From the NCBI GenBank assembly GCA_036971475.1, contig JBAIZL010000002.1, forward strand, positions 332,953,320 through 333,017,319: a stretch of 64,000 nucleotides of DNA, given 5' to 3'. Below, piece after piece: positions 1 through 11,616 of the stretch. Within the stretch, counting starts at the first letter, position 1; each line of letters begins with the position of its first letter. Under the pieces are notes generated by a model, which saw only the letters and a list, made by a program, of their open reading frames with translations, did not search any database and had not been told where the DNA came from. The DNA is from Prosapia bicincta (taxonomy: Eukaryota; Arthropoda; Insecta; Hemiptera; Cercopidae). The position numbers and the translations under genes are program-made.

Positions 1-580
1 AGTTAATACGTAATTATGATACCAATAGAGAGTAGCTCTGCTTCAGGTAAAAAACTCTACAATATTTCCCTTATATTCGGTAGCGGGTGATTTTATGTCC
101 TTATCTGAATTTTACCTATATTCACAATCCTTATCTATCATTATTTGTTCAAGCAACTTCATGGTTTTTGCCAAAATGAGCGGATACAACCAAGGCGTAA
201 GGAGACGGGATAACCTTTGGCATTGCTGTAAACTCAAGCGTGAGTGTTGTTTCATAAGCTAGTTTCTTTTACTATAGGTAGCTAGACACTGGCTCATGTT
301 TTACAGATATATTCTTAATAAATTAAATAAGTTTAATATTCTACAAGTTATATCTAACAAGTAATAATTTAAAAAATAATGTCTACTTTTTATTTTATAA
401 TTACAATTAATATAAGTATGTATATACATATGACGGAATCACAATATTAAATGGCAAAATAGAAAGCAAAATTCCTTGCAATTTTCCCTTTCCCTCTCCA
501 TACAGTGTTGGACTATTATTATTATTTTTTTTTTGTTATTAGCTTTCCTTTTTTTCGTTTCTAATTTATGAACTCCGCAA
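1..580. other. AT-rich stretch without recognisable gene
   Basis: Low-complexity AT-rich DNA with scattered stops in all frames. A poly-T rich tract lies near 520-555. No domain, splice-framed exon or repeat structure was recognised. Confidence 0.5.
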
Positions 581-1012
581 GGGACGTGCGGTCTAGCCGC
601 ATCTATTAAGAGGGGTTTGGCGTCCCTCGTGGTACACCAGCCAAACATATACACTACTAACACTAGCTTCACTATTCTCTTAGGGATTTTTGACTGGTCA
701 GAACCGTTGCGCGTTGGGAGTGCTGAAAACTCCAGATCTTGACAAACTCTGGTCTGGGATGCTGATGTGAGCTCGCTCTACCGATGACGTAAGCGCAGTG
801 TCTGGTCTAGGGAGTGTCCTCGGTGCACAGGTGTCGGAGCCTGTGCACAGTATTACGAGTTCTCGACTAATGTCCATCCAGTCGAGCTAAGGAGAATATT
901 ATAGGCTTTAGAGTTCTGGGGTTTGGAAATAATCCCAAGTGATTCAAGGGTTTACCTGTTCCTATAGTTTCGCCCGTAACGCCCGACACGATACCTGACT
1001 AAAAACTTTCTA

Positions 1013-2413
1013 TGGATCCTAAAAACAAGTAAAATTGTTTGAGTCTTAAGAGAACTCGTCAGGATTCACCTGATGAGCCTAAAGTTGAAGATTTGAAAAA
1101 GAAGTTGATGGTGGCAACGTCACCGGCATTGCCATCACCAAAATATTTGATAGTTTCTAGTGCCGAAGAAGGAAAGGATTTGTCTAGAGTTTCTCCCTTT
1201 CTTATAAATAAGGCAATTATTGCCTGTGCTGGGAGTCCTGTCTCGTTTATCAAGAAATTAAGGAATGGGACACTGCTTGTTACAACTAGTAGTGAGAAAC
1301 AGATGCGATCTCTTTTAAAAACTACCTCCTTCTTTGACCAGGTCAAGGTATCTGTGACTCCCCATAGATCCTTGAATTTCTAAAAAGGGGTCATTGCATG
1401 CAGGGACTTGATGTACGTCCTATTAAATGAAATCAAGGCCGAACTCTCGTCACAGTCTGTTACAAATGTCGTGGCTATTAGAAAATCCGAAAAAGCGAGA
1501 AAATTGCAACAGCCTCTTTCATACTTACTTTTGGGAAACCTGAGATTCCTGAATATATTATTGCAGGTTACCAAAGGCTGTCAGTGAGGCCTTACGTAGC
1601 TAACCCTCGGCGATACTTCAAGTGTCAGTGTTTCGGGCACATTAGTTCTGCGTGTTCTAAACAGGGTGCATGCGGCAAGTGTTGCATGGAAGGCCATGAT
1701 GTAAAAGATTGCGTTATTCCCCGAAGTGCACTAACTGTGGAGACAATCATCTCGCGCGATCTTACAACTGTCCTTACTTTAAGGAGGAGAAGGCAATCCT
1801 TGGCATTATGGTCAACCAGAGGATATCATTTGCAGAAGACAAGAAGATCTTTAAAGCTACCCAACTTAAGATTGTCGGTAAATCATATGCTGCTGCTGTG
1901 AGCGTTACGAAGTCGTCCTGTTCCAAATGCGTAGACTTCACCAAAAAAATTGAAGTTTTAACTGAGGAAGTTGCTCGCCTTCTGTCTTTAGTGACAAATG
2001 GACCTTCAGTAAGTATAGTACAACCAGCGACCACGTCGAGTGATTTGCTAGTACGCAGCAAATCAGCCGACACATGCATGTCTACACAGGTATCTCTTCG
2101 CAAAGGAAAGACGCTGACAGAAATAAGGGATAGAACTAACAACGATAAGTCCTTACCCTTAAAGGTTAGGGAAAATAAACCAAATCTTGCTATTTCACCA
2201 AAGAATACACCAATCAAAGTAGGTGCAAAAAACCAAAGGCTAAAACCAGGTGCTCATTCTATCTCACCTCCTGAGCAAACAAATTCCTCGGGTTCCACCA
2301 CTGCAAAAGCGGTAATGAAATGCGACGATACATTGCCTGAAGCGTCTCCTGACGTTCCAGGTAAATTAATATCTAATGACAACAATGAGAGCCAGGTCAA
2401 TCCTTTTTACTAA
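1013..2413 (+). pseudogene. LINE ORF1 (RNA-binding protein with CCHC zinc knuckles), broken
   Basis: The likely original start is the ATG at 1013, which meets a stop after six codons (TAA at 1031). A reading frame resumes at about 1039 and runs to 1383. It contains the conserved block SPFLINKAI followed by KKLRNGTLLV and SVTPHRSLN, typical of arthropod LINE ORF1 proteins. After a frameshifted stretch, cysteine-rich knuckles appear at 1600-1790 (FKCQCFGH, CGKCCMEGHDVKDC, CTNCGDNH). A frame that opens at 1709 then continues to 2413 with a lysine/serine-rich tail. In the family this protein coats the element RNA and acts as a nucleic-acid chaperone. At least two frame changes are needed to join the pieces, so it is a pseudogene. 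Confidence 0.75.
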
Positions 2414-2419
2414 ACAACA

Positions 2420-5167
2420 ATGTCCACACCTAAACAATCCGTGATTCAGTGGAACATCAACGTTGTTAGAAGTCACATTGAAGATCTCAAAGTAATTGTA
2501 AGAGATGTGTCTCTTATGTATATCTATATTCAAGAGACACAACTCCATGAATCGCACAATTTCCATCTAAGGGAGTATTCAGTTTACTTCGTTACAGAAA
2601 ATCGAGCTAGAGGTGGCGAAGCCATTCTAACCCGTGACTGTGTCTACGCCGTTTCTGTGAACTTAATAACTCCTTTACAATCAGTAGCCCTTCAAACAGC
2701 TGTTCCATACAAGCTCAATCTATGTTGTGCCTACGTTTCACCAAGTGACAACTTGCAACAGAGAGGCCTTGTAGACCTTATAAACCAGTTACCGACTCCG
2801 TTTTCATTAGTGGAATATTTCAATGCCCACCACGTTTCATGGGCTTCACCAGAATGCAACTCACAGGATATCTAGTTGAGAGTTTCAGGTTGGAACTGGA
2901 TTTATACCTGCTAAATGACGGTTCTCCGACACATTTAGCAGCGTCTACAGGTGGATGGACAGCTGTTGACTTGTCAATGTGCAGTCCTGCTTTGACTATC
3001 CTGCCGATGCATGGTTAGAAGCAACAATAATTCCTCTATTAAAACAAGGAAAGGACAGAAATAATCAAGTAGTTACAGACCCATCTCTCTGACCAGCTGT
3101 TTATACAAACTACTGGAGATGATGGTCAACCGACGTCTTATCTGGTACCAAGAAACAAACAAACTTCTTTCTAAATATTAGTGTGGTTCCAGACAAGGAC
3201 GTTCATCAATTGACCAATTGGTTTTGTTGGAGTCAGCTATACAGAACGCCTTTCTCTTGCCACAAACTCTTGATGCAATGGAGAAGAGGAATTTTGAACG
3301 TTTTGAAATCATGCGGTATACAAGGTAAATTCTTGTTTTTATACAGAATTATTTAAAAACAGGGCTTTCCGTGTACGCCTAGGAGGCACATATTATAATC
3401 GCTACGAACTAGAGAATGGTGTACCACAGGGTGGCGTTTGAGCGTGACACTGTTTGCCGTTGCCATTAACAGTGTCACTTCAAACGTACAGCTCACTGTT
3501 CCCTGTTTGTAGACGATTTTTATATATATGTGGCTGCTAGAAGTATGACAACAGCGGTAAGGTCCGTTCAATTAGTCATTAATAAAATTCAAGAATGGAT
3601 CAAATATAGCTTCAAGGTTTCCAATATGGCTTCAAGGTTTCGGCTTCGAAGACCCAGTGTATAGTCGTCGCAGGCAATACCAGGAACCTATCCTTTATCT
3701 TGATGGAATGCGGATTCAGATCGCGGATAATATGAGATTTTTGGGTCTTTTATTGGATAAAAAACTTTCATGGAATCCGTATGTACGTGATTTGAGGACC
3801 CGGTATAGCAAGATATTGGATATGTTAAGAGTTCTTAGTGGTAAAAATTGGGGAGCAGACAGAACCTGTATGATCCGTTTCTATCGCGCCGTCGTAAGAT
3901 CGCGCTAGATTAGATTGACTGTATAGCCTATTCATCTGTTCTATCTACGGTTCTGAAACTCATTGATTCAATACATCACGCTGGCCTTAGACTTTCTACT
4001 GGTGTTATTAGATCAAGCCCAATCTACAGCCTGCTCGTTGAAGCTGGGGAACCATCTCTCTTAATGCGGCGTCAAATGTTTCAAATTTCATATTACACTG
4101 GTCTCGAAGTAAACCTAAACATCCGACATTCAAAGCAGTTTTTGAGAACTACCTCGAGGATCGTTACGATGCGCGTCAACGTTCGACTACTCCCTTCAGA
4201 ATAAGAACGTTGCGAATTTCCAGTAACCTAAATTTAGAACATCCGCTATATTCGAACGAACATTGTGCTACATCCCTCCATGAACAATACGAATGCCAAA
4301 ATTTGTCCTCTCCTTGTCCAGGTACCAAAAACACAATACTCCTGACGTTATTTATCGTCAGGAGTTTTTGCAGATACAACTAACTCACCAACATACTGTG
4401 ACTATATTCACAGACTGTTCAAATCTGGACAATGGGATAGAATGTGCATTTTATAAGGAAGGGCAAACTTACTTCTACGGATTGCCCTCAGCCTGTGGCT
4501 TTTTTACTGCAGATCTGTATGCCATTTTATAAGCTTTAAGATCAATTCCGTCTGCAACATCTAATTATCTTGTGTGTTCTTATTCCAAAAGTGCTTTCCA
4601 GGCTATTCAGGAAATGTACACTAAGAACCCATTAGTTGAAGACGTTTTGTGCTCAATACACAGGCTCCAATTACGGGGGGTCGAGGTGTCATATTTTTGG
4701 GTCCCTGGTCACTGCGGAATATTCGGAAACACTAAAGGTGCAAAATTAGCGACAAGTACGGTGCCATCGACACAACGTGTGATGGCATCAGATTTTGTAT
4801 GTAATGTTAAAACTACACTATTCTCTGTTTAGAATGAAGAATGGCAAAATGTAAATGGAGACAAGCTGAGGGACATCACGAATACCGTTCTGCCATGGAG
4901 GTCACCTGTTCATTCGAATCGTAGGGAGGAAGTGATGGTTACTAGTCTTCGCATCGGCCACTCGTTAACGCATGGATGGTTGATGCGACATGAGGATACA
5001 CTACATGTCAGTTTTGTGGAGGTACCAGCACATTCTGCTTGACTGTGATGAGTTGACCGATTTGTATTTACGTTACGATCTTCGAGGAAGTTTAAAGGCG
5101 GTTTTAAGGGACGATGTCACGGCTGTCAACCGTGTCCATCGCTTTCTTACGCCAGCCGAATCTATAT
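2420..5167 (+). pseudogene. LINE ORF2 (endonuclease, reverse transcriptase, RNase H), broken
   Basis: ORF2 opens at 2420, six bases after the ORF1 stop. Residues 8-150 are an AP-type endonuclease (QWNIN start, IQETQL, and FNAHH..W where GDFNAHH is usual). The frame stops at 2875. Endonuclease remnants run to about 2990, and RT remnants start near 3000 (SYRPISLTS, then the CGSRQGRSSIDQL block), implying a deletion between the domains. The RT catalytic FVDD motif is near 3510. A later open segment (3657-3908) holds the RT-thumb sequence RFLGLLLDKKLSWNPY. RNase H pieces appear at 4293-4532 (FTDCSN, FFTADLYAIL) and 4572-4832 (VPGHCGI.GN). Multiple stops and frameshifts show an old, inactive copy. 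Confidence 0.78.
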
Positions 5168-5467
5168 AGCTATATTTAAAATCTGTATAATTTAAATTTT
5201 ATTTGTTTAGTTTTAGATAACTAAAATTAGTTCTAACCATTTGTTTTATTTTGTTTGATTATATTTATTCATCCTATTCTAAATTTACTTTTAAAATAAC
5301 AATTTAGTTAGGCGATGACAACCATAACTGGTTTATCGCCTTCAAAAAAAATTATGAAGGTGATGGTGGCCTATAACTTCTCATTGTATTCACCTCTTAC
5401 ATTACTTCATTATTGCAAGGAACCTTTCTCGTATACTTTCATATACATCTTTAAGTAATAGATTTCT

Positions 5468-5560
5468 AGCTATGGAAAGTTGGCTCAGTGTCAAAGTGTT
5501 GGACTTCAAACATGTGGTTCCTCAGTCGAATCCGACCGGGGCATCAAGCTATTTAACTTT
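5468..5560 (+). repeat. tRNA-like SINE head (degenerate)
   Basis: An A-box-like TGGCTCAGTG near 5480 and a B-box-like AGTCGAATCC near 5525 are spaced as in a tRNA-derived pol III promoter. The anticodon and acceptor stems do not fold cleanly, so this is not a functional tRNA. The following sequence (about 5595-5630, ATCAATTGTCAT...CACTA.AAGTT) recurs near 9475, consistent with a SINE tail, although that link is inference. Confidence 0.4.
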
Positions 5561-5630
5561 AAATTGATGAATAAGTTTTTGAAAAAACTGTATTAGTATC
5601 AATTGTCATCCACTATAAGTTGAAAAAATG

Positions 5631-5654
5631 CATATATATATATATATATATATA
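5631..5654. repeat. (TA)n microsatellite, left of palindrome
   Basis: Short alternating TA tract. It lies just left of the 5.7-kb palindrome. Confidence 0.9.
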
Positions 5655-5680
5655 ATACGTTTTCTTGTTTAATAATTTAA

Positions 5681-5883
5681 AACAACATAGGTTATTCAAA
5701 TACAAGAATATTTATTAATTTATATCCAAAGCTTTTCGTCGGTAAACAGTACCAACATCATCCGGAATGAAAATTACAATAATTATTGTAATATTCATTC
5801 CTGATGATGTTGGTACTCTGTTTACCGACGAAAGGCTTTGGATATAAATTAATAAATATTCTTGTATTTGAATAACCTATGTT

Positions 5884-5886
<3 letters not shown>
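5681..5886. mobile_element. Long palindrome (foldback, probable Penelope end) between TA tracts
   Basis: Two arms of about 95 bp (5681-5772 and 5790-5886) are near-perfect reverse complements around an AT-rich centre (ATTACAATAATTATTGTAAT). A TA tract lies to the left, and an A-run then a TA tract to the right. Each arm carries a hammerhead-like motif, annotated separately. The design matches the other PLE-like foldback ends in this window. No coding sequence is present. Confidence 0.7.
5797..5843 (+). ncRNA. Hammerhead-ribozyme-like motif in palindrome
   Basis: CTGATGA (5801-5807), one extra T, stem II GTTGGTA/TACCGAC (5809-5815 with 5823-5829; 7 bp with one wobble), then GAAA (5830-5833). 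A minimal 2-bp stem III and stem I ATTC/GGAT (5797-5800 with 5840-5843) would put U at the cleavage position. The mirror copy on the - strand (core at 5758-5764) reads CGGATGA, so one core base is lost there. Confidence 0.5.

Positions 5887-5970
<84 letters not shown>
5887..5970. repeat. Poly-A tract followed by (TA)n
   Basis: About 39 consecutive A residues, then about 45 bp of alternating AT, directly abutting the right arm of the palindrome. An A-run at this junction suggests an RNA-mediated insertion, which is inference. Confidence 0.9.
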
Positions 5971-5976
<6 letters not shown>

Positions 5977-6473
5977 TGTGCTATGTAACAAAAGATACTT
6001 AAGACTTTATTTCTAATAACACCAAATCTAATGAAAAAGTAGTTAAACCACGTCTTTTTATGATATTATAGAATCTGTAATAACCTATCGCTGCATCACA
6101 TACAATGTCTAGGTAATTGCTGGCGCCAACACATTTCCTAGTTGCGGTTATAGTGAGCTTGTGTAGTTACGTTGTGCAATAACGTTCTGAGAAGCGTAGG
6201 CTGCGGTGTTGCAATGCCTTATTGATCATTACTGTTGTTATTGCCGCCAAGAGCATTGTTGAATCTAAGTATTGTGTCTGGACATTTATAAACGGTACAT
6301 ACAGAAAAAATCACGCCCCCTCGCTTAGCACTAACACAGAATTAAATGTCTGGTAGTGGACAGTTGACACGAGTGGTTTTACTACTAGATGGGGCCGGTT
6401 TATCTAGCCTTCTTGGCCGGGTCTAATCTCCTAAATATACTGCGTGGTACTATCTATATCGAAGAGCCCAATG

Positions 6474-6830
6474 CGTTCACAAATCTAACCTCAAACTTTC
6501 AACTGCTCAAGAAAACGACTTCCTTCACCAAGATTGAGAGCCTTGGTGCCGAGACCCATATATCAGTAAATAGAAGCCCAATGGGTTCACTAAAGGGGTT
6601 AGACGGTCACCGCCTCTGGGACAAAATGAGTCTTCGATCAGTTGACTACAGTTTTGCGCACTCTTCCAGAACTGGCCAAGTAGAACCTTCCGAACGACTC
6701 GTTCTAATTGGTTCGGTCCAAATAGTACAATCGGGCCTTTGTCCACCCTCGGTTGCCCTTACCCAAGGGCGGAACCTCAGAATGAGGTCTTCGACTACAG
6801 CCAACTACAAACCTTACGAGCCTTGTAATG
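6474..6830. repeat. GC-richer dispersed repeat, copy 1
   Basis: This stretch shares several diverged blocks, in the same order and orientation, with 11617-11985. Examples are a block ending in CTTGGTGCC.CGACCC, the block TAGAACCTTCCGAACG, and a block around GGTTCGGTCCA..TAG. Base composition is clearly richer in G+C than the surroundings. A 156-codon open frame crosses it (6389-6859) but has no recognisable domain, and it is not preserved in copy 2. Family unknown. Confidence 0.6.
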
Positions 6831-6859
6831 AAAATTTACAGCAACATATGCGAATATGA

Positions 6860-7344
6860 ATCCACTTCAGCAACTTATTAACTTAGGAGACTTAATTTTC
6901 TCTAATCAAACCAATAAATTGATTTCCCTAGCAATGCCATGTCCTTCATTTGATCCCTTGCGACTGCACAAAATCTATCAACACAAATGTGGACTCATTT
7001 AGTACACATGAGTATACTAGTAAACTATGAAGGGCATCCTAAACGTATCATAAGCTAGGAAATTCAGATAGCTGCAAATAGCAGTAAAATAAAGCCTAGC
7101 AGAATCGAAGAATATAGTAACTATATACAGTGTGGTTCCTGATTTACATTTATACCATGAACCTTCTTTCATTTCTTTCTGGTAATTGTTTACCCTTATT
7201 TGGCCCATGTCACATACTACTTCCTCTTAAGACTCTTTTTGAAAGATCCGACGAATGCTAAGTTTCTTTTGGAAAACTTCCTACCTCTGACTATCATTGA
7301 ACTTTAACTTAGTTTTAGAATCATCCACGTCTATAATTATTTAT
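6860..7344. other. No recognisable gene
   Basis: Single-copy-looking AT-rich sequence. Nothing recognised on either strand. Confidence 0.4.
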
Positions 7345-7395
7345 TTCGATTAATCACTTTAACACTGTTTATGACTATCCGAACTTTAAATTTGT

Positions 7396-7452
7396 AAAAA
7401 CTTACTGAGACAGAACGTTTTTGATCGCTATGTGCCGATCTTCATCAGTGTC
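7396..7452 (-). ncRNA. Degenerate hammerhead-like motif (PLE end, - strand)
   Basis: On the - strand: CTGATGA (+ coordinates 7442-7448), an extra A, stem II GATCG/CGATC, then AAAA where GAAA is expected. The G12 core base is lost. The inverted partner on the + strand (7633-7672) has GAAA intact and a stem II GATCGC/GCGATC, but reads CTAATGA (G5 lost). Neither copy is expected to cleave well. Confidence 0.4.
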
Positions 7453-7651
7453 TTATGCTTGGAGATATTCGGTTAAGCGGTGAGGGTTTTAAAGGCAGGT
7501 TTTCGATAGTAGCAAAGAGTATGTGTGATTTGTATTGGGTTTGTTCGTTTAATATGTTTGTACTTTGTGTTTTTGTGTGTCTGTAAATTTCATATTGTTC
7601 TAGTGTGTGTTGAGATGCGGTCCTTTTTTTTACTAATGAAGATCGCGACAT
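7445..7651 (-). pseudogene. Penelope-like polyprotein C-terminal fragment
   Basis: About 68 codons read on the - strand. The central LEQYEIYRHTKTQSTNILN segment corresponds to the tail that follows the GIY-YIG endonuclease in Penelope-like proteins. No RT or endonuclease motif remains. The assignment rests on similarity to the equivalent tail of the larger PLE at 43.6 kb in this same window. Confidence 0.5.
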
Positions 7652-7730
7652 AGCGATCGAAAACGTAACGTCCAGTAAGTTTAAAAAAAATTAAAGTTCG
7701 GATAGTCATAAACTAGTGATTAATTAAGAT

Positions 7731-10081
7731 TCACCGAACCTATTGGACTACAAGATTCGAGTATTTATTTCACTCTACAAGTTCATTTCGGGTTTGTGCT
7801 TAGACAATGGCCGAAAATTCTAATAATATCAGCCGTAATAATTAAACATCACAGAATTTTTTTAATCATTCTTGGTAGAGAGCTGTGTACGTAGAAATCT
7901 ATACCCGTAGAATAAGGTCGGTTAGTTTTGTCCAACCTGAAGATAATATTGATCGTATGTAGTTATAGGTAGGACCTTCCGGTGGACGGAATATTTGTGA
8001 GTAAATAAATAATCAAAATCAATTGAAAAATATATGATTCTAAATACTTTAAAACTGACAATAATCAACACTAGCGGAGTGCTTGAACACCGCTTTCCGA
8101 ATTGTAACTGATTTTTGTAAGATATACAAGATGATAGGATCGTGTGCGCTAACAGCTTTGTCGAAGTGTGACCACTAGAATTAGTAATGCAGACGTTCGG
8201 TGGTACGCCTAATACATAATTCACAAAGAGTACGACCTTCTTAATATGGCAGGGATTGCTTTCATTGGCGAGTCGGTATGTGAGTAATTAGCATTAATTT
8301 GTTCGTAGTTTTCATTGAGTAAAATGTACACGTATCGGTTGAGGAAACGGCTCGGCGGACGCGGTTGTGTTTTTTATGTTCTACGTACTTAGGGCCAAAT
8401 TTGTGTAACCAAGACTCCTTTTGCAGAAAAGCAAACTAGCTTCTAGATTCTAAGGCGTAGTATTATTTACCAACAAAACAAATAATATGAACAAATATTT
8501 TAAAGCCACAACAATATAACTACTTAGGTCAACAAAGGAAAATCATATTTTAGTTACTTTTTATAAATAATTACAATTTATAGAAATAAAGTAACATAAC
8601 ATATGCATTAAAACAGCTGTTTTACCACATAACGTCGATATATAAAACTGAGGTGATGATGGTGCAAAGAGAAGGAAACCACGTAATCAATTATGCATGG
8701 GGCAACAAAAATCCTTGAAATTTCAAATACATTTAAATAAACTGAGGGCTGAGGCAAGCTTTTCTAAGATCAATTAAATGCAAATAAAAGTATAGAAAAT
8801 ATGAATTAACAAGCAGTAAGATTGTTTGCGTTACCACTTTTGGATTTTTAATGAATTATGCATTTGAGTACCTTTTCCTACCTTTCCTAATTATAAACTT
8901 TTTTTTTTAGAAGTACTATTTAAAGTATACTTGATAATGGACTTATTCCGAAACGCGTCAACGAAGAAAAATATTTTAATGTTAGGAAAGGCAGAAAATT
9001 GTACATAAATGTATACAAATGTTCCTAATAAAAGTGAAGATGTATATATTAAGAATTTCAATCGCACTATTATTTGTATAATAATAAATTGCGTTAAAAA
9101 CAATAAACATAAACAAACATTTTAAAGTCAATACCTAACTAGGCCAACAAAGAAAAATATTATTACAGTTAATTTTTATTATATAATTACTTTATATTAT
9201 ATATTTATATATAATTTTATTATATAATATTATACAATTAATATAAATAAAGTAACAAAAGCTATGCGTTGAAACAGCTGTTCTGCCACATAACTTATAG
9301 TACAAAATCAGGTGTTTTATGAAAACATTTTTAATACTTATTTTAAGCCAAATGGGACGAAATAACTATATTGCATACATTGCTCCTTTAGTGAAAAGAT
9401 TTACTCATAAAAAGTAAAATTAATTCATTATTAAATTTAATTAATTAACTAATATTTGGAAATTAACTGTAATAACATCAATTGTCATACACTACAAGTT
9501 TTAAGAAATGTAATTGATCTTGAGTAGATGAATAAAAGGAATTTTATTAACGGTTGAAAATTTGAACAAGATATGTATATAAGGGGAGTGTGAACTAATA
9601 GAAGGAATTGAAAGAAAATCGGCTTTGTTAAAAAAAATTGTTCAACATTTTCTAAACTTAATCTTATGCTATACATCTAGCATAAGCTATTTATTTTACA
9701 ATGAGCCTATGACAGCCAGTCAATGAAGTAAGCAGGGAAAATATGGGAACCCCGTAAATAAGCAGCCCTTGTACTTTGGGAACAGAGTTCCTGGCTTAGG
9801 GATTTTATTCAAACGGGATGAGGAACCACGTTGTTTTAGTTGGGACAGATATGAAGTTTTTTTCGAGCGACTAACTCTATTTATTTTCCTGGGGGAGACC
9901 GAATAATTGACTACATTATCCGGTAAAACTATTGGAAATTGTAACAATTCGAATGACATGAAGAATGCTTCCCCCCCATCTCCGACGTTTGTAAGGATTA
10001 AATTGATTGAAAATCAAGTATAAAGTGATATACAATATCAAGACCTCAGTGTTACAGTATATTACGAGTACAATGAAAATA
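7731..10081. other. AT-rich region with one diverged direct repeat
   Basis: No gene recognised. Two diverged direct copies occur at about 8490-8660 and 9115-9310. They share AAAGTAACA followed by AAAACAGCTGTT.T.CCACATAAC and the upstream AACAAAG.AAAA block, so they are two insertions or a local duplication of an unidentified repeat. Confidence 0.45.
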
Positions 10082-10385
10082 TTGGAATAATCCCCAATAC
10101 CACAAAAATAATCAAAAATAACAAATAAAACAAGTTATTTAAGATTTAAACCCTTCTGTACATCGACCATGTCATCATCATCAGAGGGTCTTATTACAAA
10201 ATTACAAGTGATGTCATTTTAATTTGTAACTTCTTGTTTGATAGATTCTAATTTTTTAATAAGACCCTCTGATGATGATGACGACATGGTTATCGAAATG
10301 TACATAAGGGTTTAATGTTAAGTAACTTGTTTTATTTGTAATTTTTTTATTATTTTTAGGTATTGGGGTACTTCCCAACATTTTC
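10082..10385. mobile_element. Foldback element (Penelope-like end) carrying a hammerhead
   Basis: The arms (about 10082-10205 and 10258-10385) are inverted copies sharing CCCCAATAC, AACAAATAAAACAAGTTA, TTTAAACCCTT and GACCCTCTGATGATGATGAC. The right arm retains a complete hammerhead core; the left arm (on the - strand) has a deletion through stem II and GAAA. No protein remains. Confidence 0.7.
10263..10312 (+). ncRNA. Hammerhead ribozyme motif, complete core
   Basis: CTGATGA at 10269-10275, one extra T, stem II GATGAC/GTTATC (10277-10282 with 10289-10294) closed by loop GACATG, GAAA at 10295-10298, short stem III ATG/CAT with loop TA, H17 = A at 10306, and stem I GACCCT pairing with AGGGTT (10263-10268 with 10307-10312; last pair a wobble). 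All invariant core positions are present. Predicted cleavage would follow 10306. The short stem III suggests activity as a dimer or in a tandem transcript, as known for retroelement hammerheads. Confidence 0.65.
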
Positions 10386-11610
10386 ATTTTAATATATTAT
10401 ACTATTTTGCTCCCGATATTGTATAAATTATCCAATAAAAACTAACAATTATAGAAAATACAAAAGTAAGAGTTATAAACATATGTGGTATAGGTGTTTA
10501 TATGTGAGCATATAAATAGGCCTATATGTTGTGAATTAAGACTAAACTAAATCGACGATAATGTGCTTAAAGCTACTTAAGGGACTTTAAAACAACGACT
10601 TACTGTGGGAGTTTACTAGAGGAAATTTCCGTACACTATCTTACAAAAAAGATGTTAATAGATGTCTGGGATAGGACGGGCGAGGACACGTTGTACTAAC
10701 GACCTTTGGATAGGGTCTGAGGGTTGATGAAGGTTCAGTGGAGTCCCTGAGATTTAGGATATGTGTTTAGGTTCAGTTTCGGCTCTATCGATAAGCTTGA
10801 CAGAAGCAAGGCGCTTTTTAGACGTCAGCGAACAGATTAAGCAAGTGAGAAAATAAGCTTTTGACTGGTTGAAAGATAGGCATTCTTCCTTCGAGTATAT
10901 TTTACCATTATTATTTGTAGAAGGTGGGTATTGGAGAATTGCAAGAGGGCGTAACGCCTGAGTCTATATGTAAAAAAAACTATGTATTAAATAAAAAAGT
11001 GAACAATGTCAAAAAACACTCCATTTCCAAACAGAAGTTCTTTAGTCCTTAAAAAATGGCTTGCTAGATTATTTACTTAATATAAGAGATTTACATTTTT
11101 TTATAGCTTCAAGATAAAAAAATCTGTACAAATAATTTTATCGTGGATTTCATTATCCGCGACGATCGGCGAAACTTTTACGATTTACCTGGACAAAACA
11201 AAGACTTGTCTAACTTATAATTAACTAAATTAATGAGAGTGCATAATGCCACCGGTCACACCTTCGTCAGTAGCACTGCAATCGAAAACCTTTTCCTAGC
11301 AAGTTTCTCGTGAATTGACATAAAATATAGGCTCGTTTGTTGAATTTAATTGATAAATTTATCTTTTACTTCGTATATTTATGAGAGTAATTTCTGATAA
11401 TTCCAAAACACTCAACTTTTTGAACGTAAAGTTACAAGGTCAGAAATATATTGCGAAAACTTATGATGCGGATAAAGGTTTCCCAGAAGAGGTAGTTAGT
11501 CGCGCGTGCTTGTATTACATGTGCAACTTCACACAGATTATCTCAAATAGATTTACATTCAGTTCTATAATTCTGTGATTTCAATTAACTTCCAGCATAT
11601 AAAACCTCTA
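10386..11610. other. No recognisable gene
   Basis: AT-rich DNA with some mixed-composition stretches (10560-10950). No domain, repeat partner or splice-framed exon was recognised. Confidence 0.4.
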
Positions 11611-11616
11611 CCCCAA

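Larger units (their letters stand above)
690..5355 (+). mobile_element. Decayed non-LTR retrotransposon (LINE), I/Jockey-superfamily type with RNase H
   Basis: This is a nearly full-length but dead LINE. In order it shows a GC-richer 5' leader (about 690-1010), an ORF1 with zinc knuckles (1013-2413), an ORF2 with endonuclease, reverse transcriptase and RNase H pieces (2420-5167), and a 3' tail ending near 5335-5355 in an A-run that follows GCCTTC. The RNase H domain argues for an I/R1/LOA-like clade rather than Jockey proper. Frameshifts, stops and a deletion between endonuclease and RT make it non-functional. The 5' limit is approximate, because no target-site duplication could be identified by eye. 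Confidence 0.8.
7345..7730 (-). mobile_element. Penelope-like element 3' end with inverted terminal copies
   Basis: Outer sequences 7345-7450 and 7630-7725 are inverted copies sharing TTTATGACTATCCGAACTTT and the following hammerhead-like segment. Between and overlapping them, the - strand encodes a fragment matching the C-terminus of Penelope-like proteins (7651-7445: LEQYEIYRHTKTQSTNILN, then FATI). The same block occurs in the 41-44 kb PLE (LEKYEI.KHY..DKENILH). The layout, protein C-terminus then terminal ribozyme-like repeat with a second copy inverted, is typical of PLE pseudo-LTR (pLTR) arrangements. Confidence 0.65.

Noticed and set aside
5468..5560. Functional tRNA gene
   Set aside because: A and B boxes are recognisable, but anticodon and acceptor stems do not pair. 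A SINE head is more likely.
5758..5991. Open frames made of I/Y/F repeats (also 18277-18495, 37407-37784, 39726-40330)
   Set aside because: They are translations of (TA)n and poly-A/T tracts, not genes.
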